Made by a program: the position numbers and the translations under genes | Notes under the pieces: model-generated | Seen by the model: the letters and a program-made list of their open reading frames with translations, nothing else | Told to the model about the DNA's origin: nothing | Databases searched by the model: none | From: Caulobacteraceae bacterium | GTDB lineage: Bacteria; Pseudomonadota; Alphaproteobacteria; Caulobacterales; Caulobacteraceae | Assembly (NCBI GenBank): GCA_947452665.1 | Contig: CANGEH010000129.1 | Location: forward strand, 1-6,434 | Direction of reading: 5' to 3' | DNA length: 6,434 nucleotides | In this document: piece by piece, positions 1-5,956 of the stretch | Position numbering within the stretch: position 1 is the first letter of the stretch | How the letters are laid out: the number at the start of each line of letters is the position of its first letter

Positions 1-1
1 C

Positions 2-403
2 AATGCCAATGTCTCTGACCCGGCTTTGCGAACCGTTAGGGGGCTGTGCGTCTATCTGGGTTTTGCCGCCCAACAGCCGGAACACGCCGTTGCCTTGTTG
101 CGCATTCAAGGCGGGCATACATCGCTAAATGCCCCGCTTAATCGCGGCATTGTAGAGGATATTGCCGCGGGCCGGGACAGTGGACGGTTTAGCCTGCCCT
201 CGATTGAGGTTGGCGTCCTGATGGTCATGGGCGTGGCCCAGATCGCGCTTGCCAAGATCACCGAGGCTGGGCCAGATTTAGACCCGTCCCACCTGGCCCA
301 GCAATTATGCACCGTCCTTCTGCGCGGATTTGGCCTAGACCCTGACGAGGCCCAGACCCTTGCCGATCAGGCGGCGCTGCTGGTCAGCACCATCCGGTCA
401 TAG
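2..403 (+). CDS. TetR/AcrR-family transcriptional regulator, C-terminal part (5' end outside window)
   Basis: This is the last 133 codons of a gene that enters from the left edge; the frame is open from base 2 and stops with TAG at 401-403. The N-terminal helix-turn-helix lies outside the window, so the assignment rests on the ligand-binding domain. That domain is a run of amphipathic helices with the usual TetR landmarks: a YLGFAAQQPEHA segment, a GRFSLPSIEVGVLMVMG segment, and a closing LLRGFGLDPDEAQTLA helix. Proteins of this family are dimeric repressors released by a small ligand. The gene converges on the catabolic operon and its last 37 bp overlap the 3' end of the hydroxylase gene. 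Inference: it controls that operon, probably through the palindrome at 3683-3696, with the aromatic substrate or an intermediate as ligand. The family call is fairly safe; the target is a guess. Confidence 0.72.
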   Translation, partial: NANVSDPALRTVRGLCVYLGFAAQQPEHAVALLRIQGGHTSLNAPLNRGIVEDIAAGRDSGRFSLPSIEVGVLMVMGVAQIALAKITEAGPDLDPSHLAQQLCTVLLRGFGLDPDEAQTLADQAALLVSTIRS

Positions 404-1848
404 GCCTCGCGCAAGACCTCTGGATCACCCGTGCCAAACACATAGCGATCTGGCCGCACCAGTACGGCGCGGGCCTTGTTTCGCTCAAACCAGGCCGATA
501 GGGCATCGGCAAACGGGGCAAGCGCGCCAATCGATAGGGTGTCTTGTTGGATCAGCCATGGCCCGTCGCCCAAGACATCGTCGAGGCGCAAGGTCTTCCC
601 CTCTGTCTCGGCCCAGGGCTGTGGGAAGACCTCACCGGCCGCAGGACTGCCTTTCAGCAGGCAGCCATTGGCCAAGGCGGCCGAGGCGGGCGGTGGCAGG
701 GCAGACCCACCTGCAGCCCTTTGGGCCAACATGCCTGCATCGCGTTGAGCGGCGGTCTCGGGGTCGAGCGTACAGACGACCCGCCCCATGCCAATGGCTA
801 GGCCAATGATCGATCGAACATGCGGGTCGCGTTCGGCCTGGTAAGTATCCAAAAGCGCCGGGTTTGCGTCATCCTTGATCAAGGCCTTGAGCTTCCAGGC
901 CAGATTGGCCGCGTCGCGAAGGCCAGAACACAGGCCCTGTCCGGCAAAGGGCGGCATCTGATGGGCACTGTCGCCTGCCAGCAAGACCCTGTCCTTGCGC
1001 CAATGCTCAGCCACCAGGCCATGGAACCGATAGACGGCCTTGCGGTCGATCTCGACGCTTTGGGCGCAGTCCCAACTGGCCAGAAGCTTGCGGATAAAGG
1101 CGTCTTGCAGCACGTCTTCCGAACGCTCGCCCGGCAACAGCATAAACTCCCAACGGTGACGGCCCGGTCCCATCAGCACACAGGTCGTCGGGCGCGCAGG
1201 GTCGCAGATTTGCAAATTCACCTTGGGCATCAGCGCCGGGTCCTTGACCACTGCGTCAATCACCAGCCAAGGCTCGTCAAATTCAAGATCAAGTAGCTTG
1301 ATGCCAACCGCTTCACGCACGGGGCTATGCGCGCCATCGCAGCCGACCAGATAGCGCGCGCGCAGGCTGACCTGGCCGTCTGGCGTGTCGATCTGGGCCG
1401 TGACGCCGTCCTTGTCTTGGTCAAGGCTTTTGAACTGCCAATTTAGCTGGGTCTGGACCAGCGGGCTTTGGCTAAGCTTGGCGCGCAGGGCGTGTTCAAT
1501 GCCCGGCTGGTTGAACATATAGCCGCTAGCCCAGCCTGATGCGGTGCCGCTGGCAAGGGACGGGAAATTGAGCAAGAGCTGTCCGTCTGCTGCGCGAAAC
1601 TCATAGGCCGGTGCCGGGCGACTTTGGCTAAGCGCCGCCTCAGTCAGACCCAATTGTTGGAACAGGCGCATGATCTCATGGTCAAAATGCGCAGCCCGAG
1701 GCAGGGGATAGACCGCCTCATCCTTATCCATGGCCAGGCTTGTGACCCCCTGCTGGGCCAAGAGGGCGGCAAGGCTAGCCCCTACTGGTCCCAGACCAAT
1801 GATCAGGACATCGCAGTCATAACTGGTTTCGCTTGCCTTGGCAGACAT
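367..1848 (-). CDS. FAD-dependent aromatic hydroxylase, MhpA / phenol-hydroxylase type
   Basis: This 493-residue flavoprotein monooxygenase should use NAD(P)H and O2 to add a hydroxyl group to an aromatic ring. It has the three group A hydroxylase signatures: the dinucleotide-binding GLGPVG at residues 18-23, the DG motif in YLVGCDGAHSPVR (D171), and the GD motif in LLAGDSAHQMPPFAGQG (D293). The last 80 or so residues, with VLVRPDRYV, resemble the thioredoxin-like tail of this family. At 493 residues it is somewhat shorter than E. coli MhpA (about 554). The ATG at 1848 is chosen because GGAGG (1856-1860) lies 7 nt upstream; a start at 1869 would swallow that site. The upstream hydrolase gene stops at 1851, leaving two bases between the genes, so translation is probably coupled. 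The 3' end overlaps the convergent regulator by 37 bp. The closest known relatives act on hydroxyphenylpropionates, resorcinols or phenols; the substrate here is unknown. Confidence 0.9.
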   Translation of the reverse strand: MSAKASETSYDCDVLIIGLGPVGASLAALLAQQGVTSLAMDKDEAVYPLPRAAHFDHEIMRLFQQLGLTEAALSQSRPAPAYEFRAADGQLLLNFPSLASGTASGWASGYMFNQPGIEHALRAKLSQSPLVQTQLNWQFKSLDQDKDGVTAQIDTPDGQVSLRARYLVGCDGAHSPVREAVGIKLLDLEFDEPWLVIDAVVKDPALMPKVNLQICDPARPTTCVLMGPGRHRWEFMLLPGERSEDVLQDAFIRKLLASWDCAQSVEIDRKAVYRFHGLVAEHWRKDRVLLAGDSAHQMPPFAGQGLCSGLRDAANLAWKLKALIKDDANPALLDTYQAERDPHVRSIIGLAIGMGRVVCTLDPETAAQRDAGMLAQRAAGGSALPPPASAALANGCLLKGSPAAGEVFPQPWAETEGKTLRLDDVLGDGPWLIQQDTLSIGALAPFADALSAWFERNKARAVLVRPDRYVFGTGDPEVLREAYDRMVLTSSAA

Positions 1849-1850
1849 GC

Positions 1851-2711
1851 TTAGGCCTCCGGCTCGCAAACATTTTCGATTGCGCCCAGGCCCTCAATCT
1901 CGATCCGCACCCGGTCGCCGGATTTCAGAAACTTCATCGGTTTAAAGCCTGCGCCAACCCCGCCCGGCGTGCCGGTAAAGATTAGGTCGCCCGCCTCCAG
2001 CGTCATGGCTTGCGAAATATGTGCGATCTGGTCCCAGAGATTGAACACAAGATTGCTGGTATTGGAGTCTTGGCGAACCTCGCCATTGACCAGGCCGCGT
2101 ATGGCCAAGGCATGAGGGTCGGCGATCTCGTCGGCGGTGGTGATCCAGGGGCCGATCGGGGCATGGGTGTCAAAGCTCTTGCCCAGCGACCATTGCGGCG
2201 TGCGATGCTGCCAAGCCCGCTCGGTCACATCATTACCAACGCAATAGCCAAACACCGAAGCCGCCGCGCCCGACCTTGAAATATGACGCCCGCCCGCACC
2301 GATCACAGCGACCAACTCGGCCTCATAATCGACCGCCTGAGAAACCTTGGGGATCTGGATCGGATCAAACGGGCCGGTAACGGAGGTCACGGCCTTGGTA
2401 AACCAAAGCTGATGCTCGGGGGTGCCCAGATCACTTTCAGCAATATGGTCGGCATAGTTCAGGCCAATGGCCATGATCTTACCCGGCCGCTTGATCGGGG
2501 CCTGAAGCGTCAAGCTGTTCATGGCCAGGGCGTCCTTGGTCTCATGGGCGATGCGGCGCACCTCGGGCTCGATCTGAGGCCAGCGGGCGATCAGATCGAT
2601 CATGTTAGCAGCAAGCAATGGGGCGGCCCGAGACAGGCTGACCATCTGGTCTGGACTGATAACGATGCCCAGTTCTGGGGCCTGGCCCGCTGTGAAGGTG
2701 GCAAGTTTCAT
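1851..2711 (-). CDS. Fumarylacetoacetate hydrolase (FAH) family protein
   Basis: A 286-residue FAH-family enzyme of the 2-keto-4-pentenoate hydratase / 2-hydroxyhepta-2,4-diene-1,7-dioate isomerase / acylpyruvase group. Family members use a divalent metal to hydrolyse, isomerise, hydrate or decarboxylate dioxo acids. A small N-terminal domain (1-75) precedes the FAH core. The core begins with GLNYADH (83-89) and carries the metal-binding ExE in DYEAEL (E130, E132), the third acidic ligand in GNDVTER (D161), GKSFD (K178) and the GTPGGVG loop (247-253). All expected metal ligands are present. GGAG at 2721-2724 lies 9 nt before the ATG. The gene starts 30 bp after the dioxygenase stop and ends 2 bp before the hydroxylase start, so it is the middle gene of the operon. 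It probably processes the ring-cleavage product. Whether it is a hydrolase, an isomerase or both is not visible. Confidence 0.9.
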   Translation of the reverse strand: MKLATFTAGQAPELGIVISPDQMVSLSRAAPLLAANMIDLIARWPQIEPEVRRIAHETKDALAMNSLTLQAPIKRPGKIMAIGLNYADHIAESDLGTPEHQLWFTKAVTSVTGPFDPIQIPKVSQAVDYEAELVAVIGAGGRHISRSGAAASVFGYCVGNDVTERAWQHRTPQWSLGKSFDTHAPIGPWITTADEIADPHALAIRGLVNGEVRQDSNTSNLVFNLWDQIAHISQAMTLEAGDLIFTGTPGGVGAGFKPMKFLKSGDRVRIEIEGLGAIENVCEPEA

Positions 2712-2741
2712 GAAGGTGGTCTCCGAATTGATCTTGCCGGG

Positions 2742-3668
2742 CTAGCCCATGCTCGCCGGTGGTGTTGGGCCCCACTGAACCCCGAGCAGGTCCTGTAGGC
2801 TGGCCGTGTTTGATCCGTCCTGGGCGTTAAACAGATCGCCATCGGTCCAGTGTTCCAGTGTATGACCCCAAGGGTCGCGCCAATAATCGAAAATCTGGCT
2901 GCCCAGAATGTGTCGGCCAATGCCCCATTCGGCCGTGTGGCCAGAGGCCTTGAGGCGCTCGTGCCCGGCCATCAGATCGTCCAGATCGGCAACCTCGAAC
3001 GCCGCATGATTGAAGCCTGGGCCGTTTGGGCTCTGGATCAGGAACAGGGTGTGGTGATCGGTGGGGCGCTCGCCACGGTCACAGCGCAAAAAGGCACCGA
3101 TTGAAAACTCGGGCGCTAGCGCAATCTCGTCTGAGGTGATGAAGCCGAATCTGGCCTTGTACCACTGCTCGGAGGCGCGAAAGTCCGACACATTCAAGAC
3201 GCAGTGGCCAAGCCGCGCCACATGCGCAGGCCCGGCCTTGATCCGCTTGGGCGTATGTGTACGGGCATGGCTGGTGATTGTGTTGGTGGCGGGATGGTCG
3301 GGAACGGGCAGGGGGCTTGCCGGTGTCTGGCCCGCAACCACCTCAACCAAATGGCCATCGGGATCGGTCAGGGTCAGGACAAAGCCGCCGCCCGGCGCAT
3401 CCAAGGCTGTAATTGAGCGGTTCTCGGCCTGGGCCAGGATTTCAAGATCAGCCAGGCTAGCGGCGCGCAGGCCAAGGGCGGCAAAGCCCGGTTCGCCGAT
3501 TTCACTGACATGCACAAAGGGGTTGGTGCCCGTGCCCCTGGCAAAGATTCGGCGAGTGTCTTGCGCCGCAATCTCCAGTCCAAAATCGTCTAAAAATGAC
3601 TTCATGACCTCCAGGTCCGGGACCTGGAAACGCACAAAGGCCACATCCTCGATCCTTATACCGGTCAT
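2742..3668 (-). CDS. Type I (VOC-fold) extradiol ring-cleavage dioxygenase
   Basis: A 308-residue two-domain extradiol dioxygenase, which opens a catecholic ring next to the two hydroxyls using Fe(II) and O2. The N-terminal VOC domain (about 6-115) lacks metal ligands, as usual. After a Pro/Thr-rich linker, the C-terminal domain carries the 2-His-1-Glu iron site: H155 in GHCVLNV, H221 in FNHAAFEV and E272 in HTLEHW. The second-shell residues known from BphC also appear at the expected spacing: H206 (DHHTLFL), H253 (GRH) and Y262 (FDYW). Nothing catalytic is missing. The ATG at 3668 is preferred because GGAGG (3674-3678) sits 5 nt upstream; a TTG start at 3680 would lie upstream of that site. 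It is the first gene of the operon, and a 14-bp palindrome lies just before its ribosome-binding site. Relatives include 2,3-dihydroxybiphenyl and trihydroxytoluene dioxygenases. The ring substrate is not determined. Confidence 0.92.
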   Translation of the reverse strand: MTGIRIEDVAFVRFQVPDLEVMKSFLDDFGLEIAAQDTRRIFARGTGTNPFVHVSEIGEPGFAALGLRAASLADLEILAQAENRSITALDAPGGGFVLTLTDPDGHLVEVVAGQTPASPLPVPDHPATNTITSHARTHTPKRIKAGPAHVARLGHCVLNVSDFRASEQWYKARFGFITSDEIALAPEFSIGAFLRCDRGERPTDHHTLFLIQSPNGPGFNHAAFEVADLDDLMAGHERLKASGHTAEWGIGRHILGSQIFDYWRDPWGHTLEHWTDGDLFNAQDGSNTASLQDLLGVQWGPTPPASMG

Positions 3669-3673
3669 GACAG

Positions 3674-3678
3674 CCTCC
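3674..3678 (-). promoter_or_regulatory. Ribosome-binding site deciding the dioxygenase start
   Basis: On the minus strand, GGAGG lies 5 nt before the ATG at 3668. It falls inside the longer reading frame that could begin with TTG at 3680, and so rules that start out. Confidence 0.75.
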
Positions 3679-3682
3679 AAAA

Positions 3683-3696
3683 TGACTATTTAGTCA
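3683..3696. promoter_or_regulatory. Perfect palindrome, candidate TetR-type operator of the catabolic operon
   Basis: TGACTA-TT-TAGTCA is a perfect inverted repeat with 6-bp arms and a 2-bp AT centre (read on the minus strand as TGACTAAATAGTCA). It lies 4 bp upstream of the dioxygenase ribosome-binding site and about 21 bp (centre) from its ATG. Length, symmetry and AT centre fit operators of TetR-family repressors. Bound protein here would block the promoter or act as a roadblock just downstream of it. No convincing -35/-10 pair was found nearby, so the promoter itself is not annotated. The link to the regulator at the left edge is inference. Confidence 0.5.
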
Positions 3697-3770
3697 GATT
3701 GGACCATTGGCCGAAAAATACAAGCTCGATTTCCATGTCTGGTCGCAGGCTGGCAACCGGGCCGTCAGTT

Positions 3771-3797
3771 TGCGGACAGGCCCATGACCTGTCCGCA
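3771..3797 (-). terminator. Perfect 10-bp hairpin after the VOC gene, putative terminator
   Basis: TGCGGACAGG (3771-3780) and CCTGTCCGCA (3788-3797) form a perfect 10-bp GC-rich stem with a 7-nt loop. It begins 8 bp after the stop codon of the VOC gene on the minus strand, where a terminator would be expected. No T-run follows it on the minus strand (AAACTG comes next), so it is not a classical intrinsic terminator. It may act with Rho, protect the mRNA 3' end, or be a protein-binding dyad. Confidence 0.45.
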
Positions 3798-3805
3798 CTG
3801 GAGCC

Positions 3806-4183
3806 CTAGGCTAGACGCTGCAGGGCGCAGATCTTGTTGCCGTCGGGGTCGCGCAAATAGGCCAGATAAAGCTTGCCCGAAGCGCCTTCACGGATGCCCG
3901 GAGGATCTTCACAAGCCGTGCCGCCATTGGCCAGACCCGCTGCATGCCAGGCATCCGCCTGCTCGCCCGAGGTGCAGGCAAAACCGATGGTGCCGCCATT
4001 GGGGGCGGTTGCTGGCTTGCCATCGATGGGCAAGGAAACCGAAAACACACCGGTTGGCGTGAAGTAAAAGATCCGGTGGCCATCAATGCGGGCTTCGGGC
4101 ACGCCGAGCGTGCCAAGCACCGCGTCATAAAAGGTCTTGGCCTTTTCCAGATTATTGGTGCCGATCATGATGTGTGAAAACAT
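3806..4183 (-). CDS. Single-domain VOC (glyoxalase/bleomycin-resistance fold) protein
   Basis: A 125-residue protein with one complete VOC domain. It opens with MFSHIMIGTNNLEKAKTFYD and closes with YLAYLRDPDGNKICALQ, both typical of a widespread lactoylglutathione-lyase-like subfamily. In metal-dependent VOC enzymes the residue after DPDGNKI is usually Glu; here it is Cys (C119), which leaves an incomplete metal site. I recall the same pattern in other members of this subfamily, whose function is mostly unknown. The ATG at 4183 is chosen because AGGGAG (4189-4194) lies 5 nt upstream and the family begins there. The frame stays open upstream to 4351, but that extension has no family similarity. 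The gene lies between the catabolic operon and an unrecognised gene, ends at a hairpin, and is probably transcribed alone or with the gene upstream. A role in the aromatic pathway is possible but unsupported. Confidence 0.82.
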   Translation of the reverse strand: MFSHIMIGTNNLEKAKTFYDAVLGTLGVPEARIDGHRIFYFTPTGVFSVSLPIDGKPATAPNGGTIGFACTSGEQADAWHAAGLANGGTACEDPPGIREGASGKLYLAYLRDPDGNKICALQRLA

Positions 4184-4344
4184 TGGTGCTCCCTTTCGTT
4201 TTGGTGCGCGCCACTTTCTGGGCAAGTGCGGCGCTTGTCGAGCCTTGGCGCGCATAAAATTAGGGCCTGCGGGCCATGTTGCAGTATTTGGGTCCGCGGT
4301 TGCATCCATTTCGGTATTAGCCTCTGCAGTGCGTGTACTGCCCT

Positions 4345-4869
4345 TTAGCACCGCCCTGAATCCTCGAATTCGGTGAGCTTTAAGGTCTTCACGCAGACCT
4401 GGAGGCGAAGCCAGGGGTTTGAGAGTTTCTTTTCGATCGGCGCAATAGGGGCGGTTAATCGGTGCTCTAAAGTTAACTGTGCGGCAGTAATGTATTGGGT
4501 TTCGGGGTCCTGGCCCAGGGGCTTGAGCGGCGGAATTAGGGCGCGGATACCTACGGAAATGGCATGCGAGACTTCCGGCGCCAGTTCGATGGCCGAGCAG
4601 GTTATCGGCGCACCGAGTGGTGAATGGAAATAGGGCGCGGTTAGCCTAATTTCGCCCGAGTCGTCTGCCCAAAAACTAAACGTCTCCACGGCATTATAAG
4701 GCTTAAGCGACACCTTGAACTCGCCCTCATAGCGGGACTTGCCAAACTGAGTTGAAAAATCCTTCAGCACCACGGCCGTGACACCGGGATAGTTTCGCAC
4801 ATTGTCTTTTAACCAGGCGTCCAGGGCCGCCCAGCCCTGATTGGGATCTTCCTCTGTCGGTCTAGCCAT
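4345..4869 (-). CDS. Protein of unknown function, 174 residues
   Basis: I do not recognise this protein. It has no signal peptide and no transmembrane segment, so it is probably cytoplasmic. The N-terminal third looks helical (WAALDAWLKDNVRNY, about 13-27). It is followed by alternating, probably beta-strand segments (VTAVVLKDF, GEFKVSLKPY, AVETFSFWAD, GEIRLTAPYF), a Pro/Leu-rich stretch (ALIPPLKPLG, about 109-118), and a final segment with LRLQVCVKTLKL. The start is well supported: GGGGAG (4878-4883) lies 8 nt before the ATG. The reading frame ends 161 bp upstream of the VOC gene start and begins 68 bp after the ADP-ribosylglycohydrolase remnant stops, all on the same strand. Base composition looks like that of its neighbours. 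Coding status is likely from the ribosome-binding site and the soluble, balanced composition, but no function can be assigned. Confidence 0.68.
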   Translation of the reverse strand: MARPTEEDPNQGWAALDAWLKDNVRNYPGVTAVVLKDFSTQFGKSRYEGEFKVSLKPYNAVETFSFWADDSGEIRLTAPYFHSPLGAPITCSAIELAPEVSHAISVGIRALIPPLKPLGQDPETQYITAAQLTLEHRLTAPIAPIEKKLSNPWLRLQVCVKTLKLTEFEDSGRC

Positions 4870-4937
4870 GGATTGTTCTCCCCATTGATCTTGATGGTGT
4901 TGATTAAGGCGCGGGCGGCATCTCAGCCTGGTAAGGC

Positions 4938-5231
4938 TTAGCGGGCGGTTCGACGGCCCTGCGCGCCTTTTCGATCGAAAAGGGCATGCGCGGTTTTTAA
5001 AATTTGCCCCTTCCAGGCTAGGCTCTTAAGCCAGCGCTCTGGAATGGCCGACAGGCCCCAGATCGCGCCGGCAAGCTGGCCTGTAATGGCTCCGACCGTA
5101 TCGGCATCATCGCCGAGATTGACTGCGAGTAACAGGGCGTCTTCGAAACTGCTGGCATTATGCACCGCCCATAATGCGGCCTCGAGACTGTCCATGACAT
5201 AGCCAGACGCGCGCACCTGATGGCGCTCCAT
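4938..5231 (-). pseudogene. ADP-ribosylglycohydrolase (DraG-type) remnant, C-terminal third only
   Basis: The 97-residue product matches only the C-terminal part of the ADP-ribosylglycohydrolase family: SGYVMDSLEAALWAV (9-23), a LLLAVNLGDDADTVGAITGQLAGA block (33-56), and AIPERWL (62-68). The DDADT motif (41-45) is the C-terminal half of the di-Mg site. The N-terminal half, with the other conserved Asp pair, is absent. Full-length members are about 250-350 residues, so roughly 200 residues are missing. The frame is open upstream only to a TAG at 5259-5261. No Shine-Dalgarno site precedes the ATG at 5231, and I see no family similarity in the other frames between 5260 and 5356. Without half the metal site the fragment should be inactive, so I call it a 5'-truncated pseudogene. 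If expressed, it would be cotranscribed behind the macro-domain gene. Family assignment is strong; the reason for truncation is not visible. Confidence 0.8.
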
Positions 5232-5356
5232 AATCTGCCGTGCCCCGTCGTTAATACACTAATTTGCGATGTACACATATGACTACCCTTATCCAGCCGT
5301 CCCGCCCGTCTATTTCGGCGCAAGCACTAGTTTAGGGGCACGCGGATTGGGTTCGT

Positions 5357-5872
5357 TCAACACCCATCTGTCCCGCCGCCGGAGGCCAACTGGCATCTAT
5401 AAAGGTCCAGAATCTCGGCCTCGAAACAGACAAATGTGATCGAGAAGCCCTGCCGATCAGCACGTATGGCGGCGGCCACTGCGATCTGGGTCGCTATATC
5501 GGGCGGGAAATGGTAAACGCCGGTGCTGATGGAGGGTATGGCTACACTGGCCGCGCCGCAGTGCTCCAGACAGTCGAAAATGCGCGCGTAACATTCTTTC
5601 AGTAGTTCCCGTTCTCTGCGACCGCCCCCCAGCCACCGAGGGCCTACGGCATGGATCACATAATGAGCCTTGAGATTGAAGCCGGGCGTGACGACGGCCT
5701 CACCAACAGCAATCGGGCCGATGACCCGACAAGCGGCTTCAAGCTCTGGTCCGGCAGCGGCATGAATGGCCCCGCATACGCCGCCGCCTGCCCAAAGGGA
5801 CCGATTGGCTGAATTGACGATCGCATCGTCAAGACGCTGGGTAATATTTCCCATTACTGCTGACACGGGCAC
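5357..5872 (-). CDS. Macro-domain protein (YmdB/MacroD-like ADP-ribose binder or hydrolase)
   Basis: A 171-residue stand-alone macro domain. Family members bind ADP-ribose and many remove it from proteins or deacetylate O-acetyl-ADP-ribose. Landmarks in order: GNIT (8-11), DAIVNSANRSL (16-26), the glycine loop GGGVCGAIH (29-37), GEAVVTPGFNLKAHYVIHAVGP (57-78), LLKECY (90-95), and the phosphate loop PSISTGVYHFP (113-123). Two Asp residues common in active YmdB/MacroD proteins are changed: GDIT is GNIT (N9) and the catalytic Asp of GGVDGAIH is Cys33. Activity is therefore uncertain, and binding only is possible. The start is GTG at 5872, supported by AGGAG (5880-5884) 8 nt upstream; an ATG six codons in is less likely. 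It lies upstream of the ADP-ribosylglycohydrolase remnant on the same strand and is divergent from the toxin gene. It lacks the C-terminal domain of DarG antitoxins, and no DarT toxin is present. Confidence 0.87.
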   Translation of the reverse strand: MPVSAVMGNITQRLDDAIVNSANRSLWAGGGVCGAIHAAAGPELEAACRVIGPIAVGEAVVTPGFNLKAHYVIHAVGPRWLGGGRRERELLKECYARIFDCLEHCGAASVAIPSISTGVYHFPPDIATQIAVAAAIRADRQGFSITFVCFEAEILDLYRCQLASGGGTDGC

Positions 5873-5894
5873 GGATTAGTCTCCTGTTGCGAAG

Positions 5895-5940
5895 GGCAGA
5901 TCGTTAACGGCGTCGGGCGCAACGCCGCATCGATCTCGCC
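5895..5940. repeat. Nested inverted repeat in the divergent intergenic region
   Basis: An interrupted hairpin or cruciform can form here. The outer stem GGC-AGATCG (5895-5903) pairs with CGATCT-(C)-GCC (5931-5940) with one bulged C. The inner stem CGGCGT (5908-5913) pairs with ACGCCG (5922-5927), with small internal loops and an 8-nt apical loop. On the minus strand it would fall in the leader just before the AGGAG of the macro-domain gene. On the plus strand it lies upstream of the toxin promoter. It could be a leader hairpin or a protein-binding site; the sequence does not say which. Confidence 0.4.
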
Positions 5941-5956
5941 TAGTGAGTCCCGTTCA

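Noticed and set aside
2739..2748. GGGCTAGCCC palindrome at the dioxygenase stop codon
   Set aside because: The dyad has no loop, is only 10 bp and contains coding bases. No T-run follows and the downstream gene is in the same operon, so it is neither a convincing terminator nor an operator.
3061..3693. Long plus-strand open frame (210 codons) opposite the dioxygenase gene
   Set aside because: It is antisense to a gene with a complete active site and a good ribosome-binding site. Its product is rich in Arg, Ser and Pro with no family features. It is a composition-driven shadow, as are the plus-strand frames at 360-1296 and 2010-2798.
4184..4351. N-terminal extension of the VOC protein
   Set aside because: The frame is open, but the extra 56 residues do not resemble the family, and a good ribosome-binding site directly precedes the ATG at 4183.
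4925..4938. AGCCT-GGTA-AGGCT hairpin at the end of the glycohydrolase remnant
   Set aside because: A 5-bp stem with no T-run is expected by chance; not enough to call a terminator.
5232..5356. Possible transposon end, att site or tRNA remnant between the macro gene and the glycohydrolase fragment
   Set aside because: No terminal inverted repeat, target duplication or tRNA-like cloverleaf could be found by eye; only the truncation itself suggests rearrangement.
5357..5872. DarG-type antitoxin of a DarT/DarG system
   Set aside because: The protein is a single YmdB/MacroD-like domain without the DarG C-terminal domain, and no DarT-like ADP-ribosyltransferase lies in the window.
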